From assembly GCA_002914805.1 (NCBI GenBank), contig JXTB01000292.1, positions 60,593 through 124,592 on the forward strand: a DNA stretch of 64,000 nt, given 5' to 3'. Positions within the stretch are counted from its first letter, which is position 1; every line of letters begins with the position of its first letter. Below, one piece after another: positions 50,701 to 62,809 of the stretch. A program made the position numbers and the translations under genes. The notes beneath the pieces are model-generated. The model saw only the letters and a list, made by a program, of their open reading frames with translations, had not been told where the DNA came from and made no database searches. This stretch comes from Parasponia andersonii. Its lineage: Eukaryota > Streptophyta > Magnoliopsida > Rosales > Cannabaceae.

Positions 50701-53700
50701 AGATTTGAATTTAAGCTTCACCTAATAACAAGGCTTACTAATTTGTATGATGAGGAGATCTAATAGCTTAATTTGAATATCAGTCTTTAATTGTTAACTA
50801 TCAAAAAAGTGATCATGTTCTCTTCTTTACAGTCCTAAATTTGTGCCTGACACTATCAAAAACCTAGAGTGAGAGTATAATTTCTTTTACGACAGACTTG
50901 AAGATGAAGTTTATTATTGGACAAAATGTTTGGGCTTCTACTTAGGAGTTGAAGAATCCCCTTCCTTCAATCCCTTGGTCTGTTTTCATGTTTTGGTGGT
51001 CTCCATTCTTTTTTTTTATACCCCGTAAGAAAGGTGCATTTAAATAAAGTTTTAGTAGACAGGGATGGGATCCTAATTGTCAGCAACTATTAAAGGAAGT
51101 TAGAAGAGTTCCTCTGAAGAATCAGCTGAGGCCAAAACAGGATTATTTTGTTGCTACAATCCATAGTCTTGGCTTATCACAAGAAAAGTTCTCCAGAAAG
51201 TTCAGTTTTCTTGTGGATTTCATGATTACAGAAACAGATGATGTTACTGAAACACAAGATCTTCCAATATAATTGCTTCTTCATCCAATGAAGAGGGCAC
51301 AAATAGTATCAATCTCACACTTGTTATTCTAGATTGGAGCTTTTCACTAAAAAAACTTTTTAAAGTTTGAAGTCTAGGTTTCTCCCCCCACAGGAGAGTG
51401 ACACAGGCACACACCATGTCTTAATTCGAACAACACTTTTACAGACCAGGAAAATCTTCTTCTGTATTATATTTTAACATGGTAAACTGCTATTACAGGA
51501 CTGGGCAGATTTATGGCGACCTGAACTTGGAGGGAGGATAGCAATGGTGGATTCTCCGAGAGAGGTTGTTGGTGCAGTTTTGAAGTATATGGGAGCATCG
51601 TATAACATAAACGACATCAATTTGCAAGTTGATGGCGGTAGAGACGCTGTCCAGAAAAATCTGGAATTACTTGCAAATCAGGTAGAGATGACATCTATGT
51701 AATTGTTATTCCATCTTGATAAACTTGACAATGCAACAAGGAGAACCATGGCTTGATTTGCAACTGTTGCAGGATAGTACCCTGGCCTGCATCCACAAGA
51801 CTGATTTTGTGAGAAAATGAAAAAAGCCTAGTACTTGCTGCAGGCCTCTTATGGCCTAACTGCAGTTGTAAGATGCAGTCACGTAATAGGTTGGAGACAT
51901 AGTGATTCACTAAACTTTTATTTTTCACTTATGTTTTCTCCTAAGCTGAATACACCAATCCAAATTATGAGGACTAACCTAGAAGTACTAGATCAAAATG
52001 AAAACACAAGAGTTGATCTGGAGAAAATAAAGACAAAGAACAGTTTCATGTTGAAAACAATAAGATATTGGTTCCTAGTTTCTCAAACTAGTATTTGCTC
52101 ATTGACTTGTTTTTATTCTCTTCATTTATCTTTTAAAGCTGTATAGTTACTGATTCATTTTTTAATTCGTTTTGTACTTCATTGTGTGATTTACCCCTTC
52201 ATTAACTTATTTAGTAACATTAGGTCGTGGATGCAAAAACCTATAATAGGCATGCTAATTTTTCTTTTTCTTATAACTTCAATCAAACTTTTAAAGTAGC
52301 AAGGTTCTATTCTTGTTTGTTCAAGCGACAAAACAGAGAATACTTTTGCTCCTGCCTATGTTTACTAATGGATGAAAACTAATGATTCATTAAAAGAATT
52401 ACACCTGAACTGCTCACTCAATGCGCGTTAGAAGCTGTTCTATCGCTTTTCTAGAGCATCATAAGGTATTTCGCAGCTGGATTAATTGTGCCATCGACAT
52501 TCCTGACCTCTATTTGTAGGCTCAAATGAGTTCTCAAATGCCATCAAAATCGTTAATCCTTTTTGTGTTATGTGTTGATAACAGATAAGGAGGACGAGAT
52601 TTGTTGTTGTAAGATAGAACACACACACACATACAAAAAGAAAAAAAAAATGTTTCAGTTGAGTTGGAAGATGACTTCTATTATCATGTTCCTTTTCAGT
52701 GTTTTCTATTTTCCCCTCGGGGAGCTGTCAAGAAAATGCAATTATACTTCCTCTAGTAAAAATTTTGTTTGTTGAAAGAAGACTGAAGGTCCTTTGGTTC
52801 TTAAGGGGAAATGACTATCATTTCAATTGGAACGGATTTGGGGTATTAGTGTGCCTCCTATTCTGGCTCTCTTTTTTTTTGGCATGACATGACATAAATT
52901 GGAAGACGTGGAAAGATCTTGATTATCAGATGACTTTGACCTGGTTTGTGTGAAGAAGGGCCTGATTATCAGATGACTTTGACCTGGTTTGTGTGAAGAA
53001 GGGCCTGTAACCAGTGAATATTCTTTTAATAAAGTGGGTAATGAAGATGGTGCCATCAGTAGAAATCAGATATCGGTGAACCATACCGACGATTCTATCC
53101 CTGATCATTGGCTGCTTTTCATATTTGATTTCTTTTATTTTCCTGGTTGTATTTGTTGCCTTTTCTTTTTCAAGATTACTGATATTTTCTTTATTTTTAT
53201 TTCTTTGATATCATACTCTAGATTTCATCCTACTTTTTGTTATACATCTTGTTTCCTTTGATTTGATTTAGCCTTTTTTACTATCTCTGAGTAAGATTTG
53301 CTTATCTATCAAATGTAAAAGAAAAGGGAAAGAACCGTTAAAACGTCTAGCTTCTTCGAACATTTAAACAAAAAAACAAAAAAACAAAAACAACATACAG
53401 TTAAGTTTAGCTATAACTATGTTTGATTTGTTGATGAGATCTGAGTGAACTATTTTGGAGGATTTTTCCCAAGTTCGTATTTGGTAGTTAAACATCACAT
53501 TTTTCTGTCACCATAGAAGTACCCTATTCTTGTTTAGAGCCGGAAACTTCTTACTAAACCTACTCTCTGAGGACATGAAACTGTCTCTTATTTAATTAGT
53601 AGGAAGGCACTTGGTTTCATCTGTGCTTCTCGGATTGAAGGACCACAACTGCAGATTTCCAAACCATGCTTATAATTAAACATTTTTCTTATTCTTTCTT

Positions 53701-54138
53701 CTTCTTCTTCTTCTGGGGGCCATCCCGATGAACCCTACAATCTTTAGGAGGCAGGAAACTCTGGCATATTGCTGAGTATCATTTTCGTTTTTTGCTCTCG
53801 TCCCCCTCTCTCTCTCTCTNTGTGAAATGGGATTCCCAACAAAGGTAGCGTCGATTTCTCTTTAACTTACGCATTCCATTTTCTAGGAAAGGTTCACTGC
53901 ACTGTCTCTGTACCCAAAGATGCATCCTCACCGGGCTATATATATATATATGAGTAAAATATTGTGCCTTAATATAAATCATAATGCCTAGCCTGTTTCT
54001 CTGAATTCAATAATCATATATAATATATGGTTTGTGAGGTTTTGGAAGTAAAGCATCTTCTTATATATAGCATTCGTTTAGATATGAAGCTATACCTTAA
54101 TAGGAAAAGTTAAAATATTATATGCCAAAAGCGCAACT

Positions 54139-54178
<40 letters not shown>

Positions 54179-55672
54179 GCATAGTGGGGAGGCAACTTTG
54201 TGATGTCTAATCTAAACTAGTTTAGAAGTGAAAGGTTATGTACTTATCTTCTATGTATATGTCCACTAAATTATTTGAGTAGACTCCTGCAAGTCGGCTC
54301 CTGTTATAACTTCTAGTGTAGTATTTTGAGAAGTCAAACTTTCGTCATTACAAATACATCTTTGTACCATGACATTTGTATTGGTGGCAATCTCGCATAG
54401 ATCTGACTAGAAAATCTAAGATTAGTCTTTAAATTGATGCGGAACATTTCTATATTACGTTATATTTTTATGATTTAATCTCAGTTGGCTTTCTGCAGGT
54501 TCGATTATTTGATAACACACACTATCTAAAAGCATTTGGAGTTGGAGATGTTTGGGTGGCTGTTGGGTGGAGCAGTGATGTGATTCCTGTCGCCAAGCGC
54601 ATGTCTAATGTTGCAGTAGTTGTTCCGAAGTCTGGAGCTAGCCTATGGGCAGATCTGTGGGTATGTCCTGCATCCGTTATATTACTTGAAATGTACCTCT
54701 TATCCGCGCTTTCTGGCTTAAGCATTTACTTTTAGAAAATTACTGAAGGGCAGTGTCATATTATTATTGCTGCTTCTTTTTGCTTTAAGCAGTAGTGGAA
54801 GATATGCAAATTTCATATGGTTTTTTAGTTACTGTCTAGATCGATTATTTAAGCATGCTTTGTCTCATATAGGATTAGACATGAAATTATTATAAAATAA
54901 CTAATTAAAATTGGAAGTAAACATTTGATTAAACTCAAGAATAACTCATCTTTCTTTTTTTAAAAAAAAATTAATATTTTTTGTTCCATTCTATAGAAAC
55001 TCTTCTTAGAGAAGCTGGTAGGAAATAGGACATGATTTCTCTTGGGTTAAAAGCCGAAGCTTTTTAAACCCATAGCAAACATGTACTTAATAGTAACCCT
55101 TAATAGAGACAAATCAGTCATATTGCTAAAAGGGAACCAGAGTAAATCTCAAAGACAAAACAAGCTTCTAAGAATAAACTGAACATGTATTTTGTGAATT
55201 TTATTTATAGTATCTTCTTTTGTTGTGAAATTATATTTCTTTTTTCTAGGCAATCCCGGCTGCCTCTAGGCTCGAAACAAATCGAATTGGGGGACGTGTT
55301 CGAGGGCCATCTCCTCTCATACATCAGTGGACAGAGTTCTGCTTACAAGCTGCAAGAGCGGCTCCATTTAAGCAAGAAGTAATCCCTGGTGCATCTCCTT
55401 CGGCGCTCGAAAGTGCTTCTGTTGAAGTGCCAAATGAACTTTTGAAAGGTAAGCCAAAACTGGACACCAACCTCATTGCAGGGATACCTCCACCTGATAT
55501 TTTGGCAAGATGTGAGTTTTTGGAGCCATTATCCGACTCAATGTTGGCAGAGTACCAATGGCTGATTAGTAGTATTAAGAAATCTGACCATGGTTTGATC
55601 TACAAAATAGGTCAACATTTTTTGTCGTTTATTCAAACACTTGGGCTGAAGCTCAATTTAAATAAGAGGTGA
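47271..55672 (+). CDS. Plastid-type putrescine/spermidine-binding protein homologue, 7 exons, 570 aa
   Basis: Exons: 47271-47676, 47909-48063, 48334-48582, 49052-49186, 51499-51681, 54499-54660, 55250-55672. All introns are GT..AG and phases fit (exons 1/2 split a GAT codon). Residues 1-85 are Ser/Pro/Leu-rich with few acids, like a chloroplast transit peptide. A hydrophobic stretch at 91-107 followed by ARACSA could be a thylakoid or envelope signal. Residues ~145-560 resemble bacterial periplasmic PotD/PotF-type solute-binding proteins (for example VPPSWIKDFMQSQG, VSVGDSWLNYAI, IWAAPYRWGCMVIAYKK, DWADLWRPELGGRIAMVDSPREVVGAVLKYMG, GDVWVAVGWSSDV). The Arabidopsis counterpart is AT1G31410, described as putrescine-binding periplasmic protein-related. 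Ligand binding and plastid location are inferred. The gene looks intact. Confidence 0.93.
47713..47766. repeat. TA microsatellite in intron 1 of the polyamine-binding-like gene
   Basis: About 27 TA units occur 37 bases after the splice donor of exon 1. Length variation here is likely. Confidence 0.9.
49187..51498. other. Intron 4 of the polyamine-binding-like gene
   Basis: The first half is occupied by an antisense LINE fragment (about 49300-50410). The second half shows no recognisable element. Intron 3 (48583-49051) and intron 6 (54661-55249) are AT-rich and unremarkable. Confidence 0.65.
49300..50410 (-). mobile_element. L1-type LINE fragment (reverse transcriptase) in antisense orientation
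   Basis: Minus-strand translation shows L1 reverse-transcriptase landmarks in order. FLDYANLERV is near 50300, VKVNGMPL..TRG near 50190-50240, and YLSIPSTGLPI near 49865-49900. FWAPRWRKL..GGRITVIYIVPARIPTYY lies at 49750-49853, DHLVSWELV near 49625 and a QWLGIG stretch near 49470. Frames shift and stops are present, so it is inactive. Neither the 3' tail nor target duplications were found, so both ends are approximate. Confidence 0.8.
52921..53006. repeat. Perfect 43-bp tandem duplication in intron 5
   Basis: The unit starting GATTATCAGATGACTTTGAC at 52921 is repeated exactly at 52964. The identity suggests a recent duplication. Confidence 0.9.
53806..53820. other. CT run ending in an unresolved base (N)
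   Basis: A CT microsatellite stops at a single N at 53820, probably a sequencing or gap-closing problem in the repeat. It lies within intron 5, so the predicted protein is not affected. Confidence 0.8.
54143..54177. repeat. CT microsatellite
   Basis: About 17 TC units lie within intron 5 of the polyamine-binding-like gene. Confidence 0.9.
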
Positions 55673-57192
55673 CCATGACTGTTAAATTGTAATATGGGGC
55701 TAATACAGAGTGTTAGAAGCTGTATAATTGAAGCTTGTACTTTGGCGATGATTAATTCTTATCGTCATCATTCCTTGCAAACATATATAACAGAAATAAA
55801 CAGTTCAACAGTGTCTAAAATTTGTATAGGCCTGGTTTTTCATAACTATCTTTCTGAATAATTTATAGGGTGTCAATTCAAGAAAAGACGAAAAATCAAG
55901 GTCATTGGTTTCTGGTTTGGTCGTTTATTTATTTATCTTGGTACAATATTGATTATCAAGAGGAGGGTGAATTAAGTTTAAAAACTTTCGCAAATTGGTA
56001 AGTAAATTCAACAATTAAAAAGCGAGATGTCAACAAATAGAATATTACGAGTATGTTTGACAAAGAACGCTCGAAACAAAGAACACAAATTGAGAAGAGT
56101 GGACAGAAAACCAGACATATGATTTTTATAAGGTGAGGCAAGCTCACAGACATCCATTACTCTGAAGAGTGGACAATTCTAGCTTTGAAAAATTCCACTA
56201 TATTGATTGATTTACGGCTTCAATCACACGTCTTACAATTTACAATCAAATGATTTGGTTTTAAGCTCACCAGAACTCGGGTTCTATCGAATTAACCTGG
56301 ATAATAATAACAGCTTCCTCTACGGTGTTATTCCAAATGTAGAAACTAGAGATCCACAGTTGAGTGAAAGATCAAAGCTAGACTCGCTTTGCTAATGTGT
56401 TCCTAAAATGAACTTAGTAGAGACTTTGGCTTAGAGAATAAAACACGTGGGACAAAACATGAGTCTTTCAAAAAAGTCTAGGAAGTTTCAAATGGAATTC
56501 TATTTCGTTTTCTATAGTCTGAATTGTTTGTAATTTTAATGCGATTTTCTGTTGACTAACGGTTAAAAATTATTAGAACGGAACGAAAATCGTTACTCTT
56601 AGACTTGGACTTGGTTTGAATGTATCACATGATCATCAGAAGTATAGAGGTGACTCTAACTTTAGGAATTGGATAATTATTCATTTATACGTTTATCTTC
56701 AATAAATTTTTAACGGAGCTTGGAAATTGAAAACAAATTTAAAAGGTTTTTGTGGCCATTTGAAAACTTGTGTTTGGAATCTCAAAATTTGTACAAAGTT
56801 AAGCTTAGAACCAAAAATGCCCACATTTTGAAACTGAAATTTATAGATCTGTAATTTGGAAAAAAAAAAAAAAAAACCATTGTTAAACCAAATATTTACA
56901 TGGGCCATGCTCAGATCATGATCATGGAGTGTTTCAAATCTAAACAAATTTAGACCTACTTGAACATTTTTGTACTTTTTATCATAATTTAAGTGCATCA
57001 TGATAACTTCTCGCTTGGTGTTTGATTGCTCGATAGTTGAGTAGTTGAGCTATAGGTGATCCAGTTTTGGTCAACTTGAGGTTTATAGTACTCTACACAC
57101 TCAAATAGCTTATTAAGCACACTTTACCAAATGTTCGTTAACTTTTCCATTTTATTTAAAAAGAGAGTATAAATATGCAACAGAAAATGGGT

Positions 57193-57233
<41 letters not shown>

Positions 57234-57600
57234 TGCTGATAGTCGATTAATCTTTCAAAATCAATAATACTGGTCCATTACTTCATTTGAAAACAAAATA
57301 TGTCAAAGCAGTGATATGTTTGGTGAGTTTTTGTCAACAAATCACAACATCAGCGTAGAATATCTTTCTAATCAAAAGAGAAGACAAAGGTTAATCAAAA
57401 AAAAAAAAAAAAGAAAAGAGGACAAAGGGACGTTATTTTAATTTAAAAAATAAAAAAGAAAAAAATATCTTAGGGGGAAAAAATATTAGACAAGGCAGAA
57501 AAAAAATATATTCATTTAATTTTTATGGGTAAAGTATTGGAAACGATTTCTTATCGGCTATCCACGTATATCTGAAATACTGATACTATATTTATCAACT
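55673..57600. other. 3' flank of the polyamine-binding-like gene and AT-rich intergenic DNA
   Basis: The first ~200 bases are probably 3' UTR. A GA microsatellite lies at about 57197-57229 and A runs near 56860 and 57398. No gene was recognised. Confidence 0.55.
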
Positions 57601-59302
57601 GTCCACATATCATCACTATCCCAGAGTACTTTTGACTTCAGGTCGGGTCGGACAGGCGGGGATGGCCATCTGCAAAGACTCTCTGATGCTTAAGTCAGAT
57701 GTTTATCCCTGAGATTGAGTAGCAAAGATCAAGTTCTTTTTTCTTCCTCATAAATTTGATCTCTCTTAGTATGCATATATGCCTCTGTCCTCAAAGAGAC
57801 GCATAGCTCATATATATAGTCCTGAAACTGAGAACTTTCAGGCTCTCAATCCTAGGATCGGGTACCTTTTTTCATCATGACTTACTCTAGAAATCACAGG
57901 CCATGGTTACCGTAATCTCCCTTACATCGTCATGACCTGCTTTCCGCCGTCCTCTATGGCTCGAGCCCAGTAGGGATGAGACTTTGACAAGCTACCATCC
58001 TGTCAGGACGGTTTGCCCAATGCACACACCTACCCAGGATTGCATTAAATACCATGTCTGGGTCTGGAGTAGTACGCTACTGTTGGTGTAATTTTTATAA
58101 TTGCTACATAAGTGTACGTGCCGAACAAGTAATATAGTAATGAGTTGAGTATTATCTCCACAGGGATTGATTAACTAAATTAATTTGATAAAACTAATGT
58201 CAAATAAGCTGAATTAAGAAATTATAAGAATTAACAGATGCAAAATAAAATAAAAAAAAATATAAATTCCAAACATAAAATAATATGACCTAAACAAGAG
58301 ATTGTAAATGGATAGATATATTAAGTTGGGATGATTGAATCCTCCTCAGTTGCAAATCTGGGTACAATTGCTGCAGCAATGCTTATGGCAATATTCATTC
58401 CAGTAACAGAAAATTCCATCAGTACATAATAATCTTCCGAATTTATTATGTTTAAAGTTCTGTAAACCAGATTTAACATATTCCTATGCTGATTCAGTTC
58501 TCAATACTTCCTTTGTAGCATCGATTTTCAATGGGTTATACATGGTAACGACATATTCCTAGATCATTACTATGTATCATTCAAGTTAGATCCAACTAAA
58601 ATTAACCTTTCCAGAATTAATCCTTGTTTATTTATCCTAAATATTGGTGGCCAAACAATAATAGGAATTAATGATAAAGCTCACTTGAGTGAACAAGAGG
58701 AAATTACCATAAACACTTAAAACAACATTTAATCTTTCATTACAACCTTAGATTCATCAATATCCCAGCTAAGAAAAACTGAGCTCATGTTCAGGGATTC
58801 AAAAATCAACAACCCAAAGTAATTCATAGATTACATAAAGTTCAAGATAAGAAAAAGAAATTAAATACAAAGAAGATTTAAGAAAGTAAGGAAAAATCTA
58901 GCTGGATAATGATAAATCGAGCTCCCTGCTGCTAGTACTTCCTCTCTTTCATCCTCTCTTCTCTGTACTATCTTCTTCTCTTTTCTCTTCTTTTCAATTT
59001 TTCTCTCTGCTCAGCCGTCCCCCCCTCTTCTCTACAGTACATTTTCCTTTTATATCAGAATATGTAAGATACCCTAACACACGTGTTAGCCAAATATGGA
59101 GTGAGGACCACTTTTACTTCATTTTTCCTTAGCTGGTATTTAATATTAGCTATCAGCACCAGCTGTTTGTAAAAGATGCCAGCTGGAAAAAGAATTCTGC
59201 TGTTCAGTATTACTCTGGCGCATTGCTGCAGCACAGTTACTTCCAGCTTTTACTTACATTCAGCATTCCTTCTAGAAATAAAAAGAAAAATAAAATAGAT
59301 AT
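57601..59302. other. Repeat-like non-coding DNA, probably retroelement-derived
   Basis: The base composition shifts to less AT-rich at about 57600-58080. The text after 58080 (ACGTGCCGAACAAGTAATAT, then CCACAGGGATTGATTAACT) has the look of a non-coding region common in plant LTR retroelements. No LTR border or coding domain could be fixed. Confidence 0.4.
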
Positions 59303-61055
59303 TGACTATATTGAATTGTAATCATCAGAAACACTACGCACAAAAATAAAATAAAGAAAGACACTTAAACTAGACAAATTGATCCTTTAAAATAGCTATC
59401 CCAAGACTCAAAAGCATACCAAATAACTCTATTTTTATAGAGTTATCAGCTACCTCCAATGATCTTCTGGTGGAAGACCCTCGAGGCTCCTGACCCCCAG
59501 CTGTCGAGGTAAGATTTAGATTGGGCCGAAACCGTCTAGGGTCTAAGATGGATTCGGCCCTGGCCTCCAATAGTCCACGGGACCATATGGTATCATGTGC
59601 GACTCGTGTAGCTTTTAGGTGATCCTTCTGGATACGTGTCGGATAGTATGCCCCCTATGGCATGTTCTGCCACTTAATCGTCAACGTAGTATACGATCTA
59701 AGAGTAGGCCCTACAACTGCCCCCATTTCCCTATTTGATGGATTCACATCCATCAAGTAGGGAAATCGTACCTCCGGTCCGCCAGTTCGAGGGGCACACG
59801 TGGCTCATTACCGTCATTTTTTCCCAATCACTAACACCGATGCACGCCAACCTGTGTCATAATTTTTTCAAATTTTGAAATTCTAGTGCTTCCGTCTTCC
59901 TTGCACTATTCTCCTTCAGGGGAGACTTTTCGGCTCCCCCTCTATAAAAGCCGCACTTATTCTCATTTCTTACTTTACCAAAATCTCCAAGTATTCCAGC
60001 TTTCTCAAATCTTAGGGTTTTCGAATCTTCCCTTTTTTAGAACTTTTTGCTCTCTTTGATTGCATCCAAAAAAATGGCCCCGTACTAGAGTCAGAAGCTC
60101 CGCCTCGTTGCAGATTCCGAGTTAGGCTCGTTAAGGAGGCAGCTCTGCTTCCTTGGTAGAGTTACTTTACAAAGGGTCAAAAGCCCGGCAGATTGGTACC
60201 TTCACCTCTCTGCCCCCGAAGGCTCTATCGTCTTAAGGAGGAGGCACCTGAAATGACTGCGGTTTCCCCTTCCTCTCCTGATCCACCAGTTTTTCAGCCT
60301 GACGGGGATTCACCCGATACAACTGAATGCTAACGGGGTCATAATCCTGATGGGGCTTTCTACTCTGTCAGTCCTCCTCAATGTGCATATCGACCTGGAG
60401 GTGGTCTTTTATACCTGCAAGCTCATCCTCATCCTCAAAAAGAGCTCTTACTCTACTTTCTACTTCCAGCCGCTCCCAGGGCACCACGTTTTTTGGGGCT
60501 TGCCGAGGTCGGACAAGTAATGGGATTTCAACTCTAGGCTGTACGCATTCAGAGGGGGGTGGTGCTCTCCTTGGGTGAAGAGAGAGCGTTTCCAAATTCA
60601 CTTTTTTTTCTACAAAGTAAATACTGAGTCGTGATTTTTGGGTCTGCGTGCATTTTGTTCATTTTTACTCATGATATTTTACCTCGCGCAGCCTCTGTGT
60701 AGGAAAGCAAGTTTGAGTCGCGGCTATCGATGGGACGGCTCAAGGAGCTAGAGGAAGTCGTCGTCTTCGGGTCCTCCAGGGATTGTCGACACATCTAGGC
60801 CATTCTGAATTCCCAGGTGATGAACACGATGTCGAGGATGGTCTCATATCTCCTCTTTCTGCTGGACACGTGAGTCATCACCAAGCACCTTCGGAGCCAG
60901 CTTAACGCCTCGGCTCTAAACCGGTTCCACCGGGATAAGCAAAGTCGCATCACCATGGTGGGTCGTTAGATCACGGCCTCAAGCCAGCTAGCGGGTCCCA
61001 ATGACCTGATGGCATCAACCAGTCACGAGCTCAAAGAGGCGGTGAAGCTCGTGAC
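59303..61055 (+). repeat. 1,753-bp duplicated block, first copy
   Basis: The block is repeated at 61057-62809 with a constant offset of 1,754 and only about six substitutions seen by eye, without insertions or deletions. It ends exactly at the N at 61056. Confidence 0.95.
59725..59766 (+). other. Long near-perfect hairpin
   Basis: ATTTCCCTATTTGATGGA and TCCATCAAGTAGGGAAAT pair over 18 bp with one mismatch around a 6-base loop (TTCACA). It lies about 180 bases before the TATA-like box of the element. Confidence 0.85.
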
Positions 61056-61056
61056 N
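61056..61056. other. Single N at the junction of the duplicated blocks
   Basis: The N separates the end of copy 1 (GTGAC) from the start of copy 2 (TGACTATATT). It marks an assembly join rather than natural sequence. Confidence 0.85.
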
Positions 61057-62809
61057 TGACTATATTGAATTGTAATCATCAGAAACACTACGCACAAAAA
61101 TAAAATAAAGAAAGACACTTAAACTAGACAAATTGATCCTTTAAAATAGCTATCCCAAGACTCAAAAGCATACCAAATAACTCTATTTTTATAGAGTTAT
61201 CAGCTACCTCCAATGATCTTCTGGTGGAAGACCCTCGAGGCTCCTGACCCCCAGCTGTCGAGGTAAGATTTAGATTGGGCCGAAACCGTCTAGGGTCTAA
61301 GATGGATTCGGCCCTGGCCTCCAATAGCCCACGGGACCATATGGTATCATGTGCGACTCGTGTAGCTTTTAGGTGATCCTTCTGGATACGTGTCGGATAG
61401 TATGCCCCCTATGGCCTGTTCTGCCACTTAATCGTCAACGTAGTATACGATCTAAGAGTGGGCCCTACAACTGCCCCCATTTCCCTATTTGATGGATTCA
61501 CATCCATCAAGTAGGGAAATCGTACCTCCGGTCCGCCAGTTCGAGGGGCACACGTGGCTCATTACCGTCATTTTTTCCCAATCACTAACACCGATGCACG
61601 CCAACCTGTGTCACAATTTTTTCAAATTTTGAAATTCTAGTGCTTCCGTCTTCCTTGCACTATTCTCCTTCAGGGGAGACTTTTCGGCTCCCCCTCTATA
61701 AAAGCCGCACTTATTCTCATTTCTTACTTTACCAAAATCTCCAAGTATTCCAGCTTTCTCAAATCTTAGGGTTTTCGAATCTTCCCTTTTTTAGAACTTT
61801 TTGCTCTCTTTGATTGCATCCAAAACAATGGCCCCGTACTAGAGTCAGAAGCTCCGCCTCGTTGCAGATTCCGAGTTAGGCTCGTTAAGGAGGCAGCTCT
61901 GCTTCCTTGGTAGAGTTACTTTACAAAGGGTCAAAAGCCCGGCAGATTGGTACCTTCACCTCTCTGCCCCCGAAGGCTCTATCGTCTTAAGGAGGAGGCA
62001 CCTGAAATGACTGCGGTTTCCCCTTCCTCTCCTGATCCACCAGTTTTTCAGCCTGACGGGGATTCACCCGATACAACTGAATGCTAACGGGGTCATAATC
62101 CTGATGGCGCTTTCTACTCTGTCAGTCCTCCTCAATGTGCATATCGACCTGGAGGTGGTCTTTTATACCTGCAAGCTCATCCTCATCCTCAAAAAGAGCT
62201 CTTACTCTACTTTCTACTTCCAGCCGCTCCCAGGGCACCACGTTTTTTGGGGCTTGCCGAGGTCGGACAAGTAATGGGATTTCAACTCTAGGCTGTACGC
62301 ATTCAGAGGGGGGTGGTGCTCTCCTTGGGTGAAGAGAGAGCGTTTCCAAATTCACTTTTTTTTCTACAAAGTAAATACTGAGTCGTGATTTTTGGGTCTG
62401 CGTGCATTTTGTTCATTTTTACTCATGATATTTTACCTCGCGCAGCCTCTGTGTAGGAAAGCAAGTTTGAGTCGCGGCTATCGATGGGACGGCTCAAGGA
62501 GCTAGAGGAAGTCGTCGTCTTCGGGTCCTCCAGGGATTGTCGACACATCTAGGCCATTCTGAATTCCCAGGTGATGAACACGATGTCGAGGATGGTCTCA
62601 TATCTCCTCTTTCTGCTGGACACGTGAGTCATCACCAAGCACCTTCGGAGCCAGCTTAACGCCTCGGCTCTAAACCGGTTCCACCGGGATAAGCAAAGTC
62701 GCATCACCATGGTGGGTCGTTAGATCACGGCCTCAAGCCAGCTAGCGGGTCCCAATGACCTGATGGCATCAACCAGTCACGAGCTCAAAGAGGCGGTGAA
62801 GCTCGTGAC
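61057..62809 (+). repeat. 1,753-bp duplicated block, second copy
   Basis: Same sequence as 59303-61055. The text continues beyond 62809 into sequence not present after copy 1, as expected if contig B continues where contig A ended. Confidence 0.95.
61479..61520 (+). other. Second copy of the hairpin
   Basis: Identical to 59725-59766, as part of the duplicated block. Confidence 0.85.

Larger units (their letters stand above)
51682..54498. other. Intron 5 of the polyamine-binding-like gene, 2.8 kb
   Basis: It holds a perfect 43-bp tandem duplication (52921-53006), a CT run with a sequence gap (N) at 53820, a short TA run near 53937-53951 and a CT microsatellite at 54143-54177. No coding segment was recognised. 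Confidence 0.65.
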
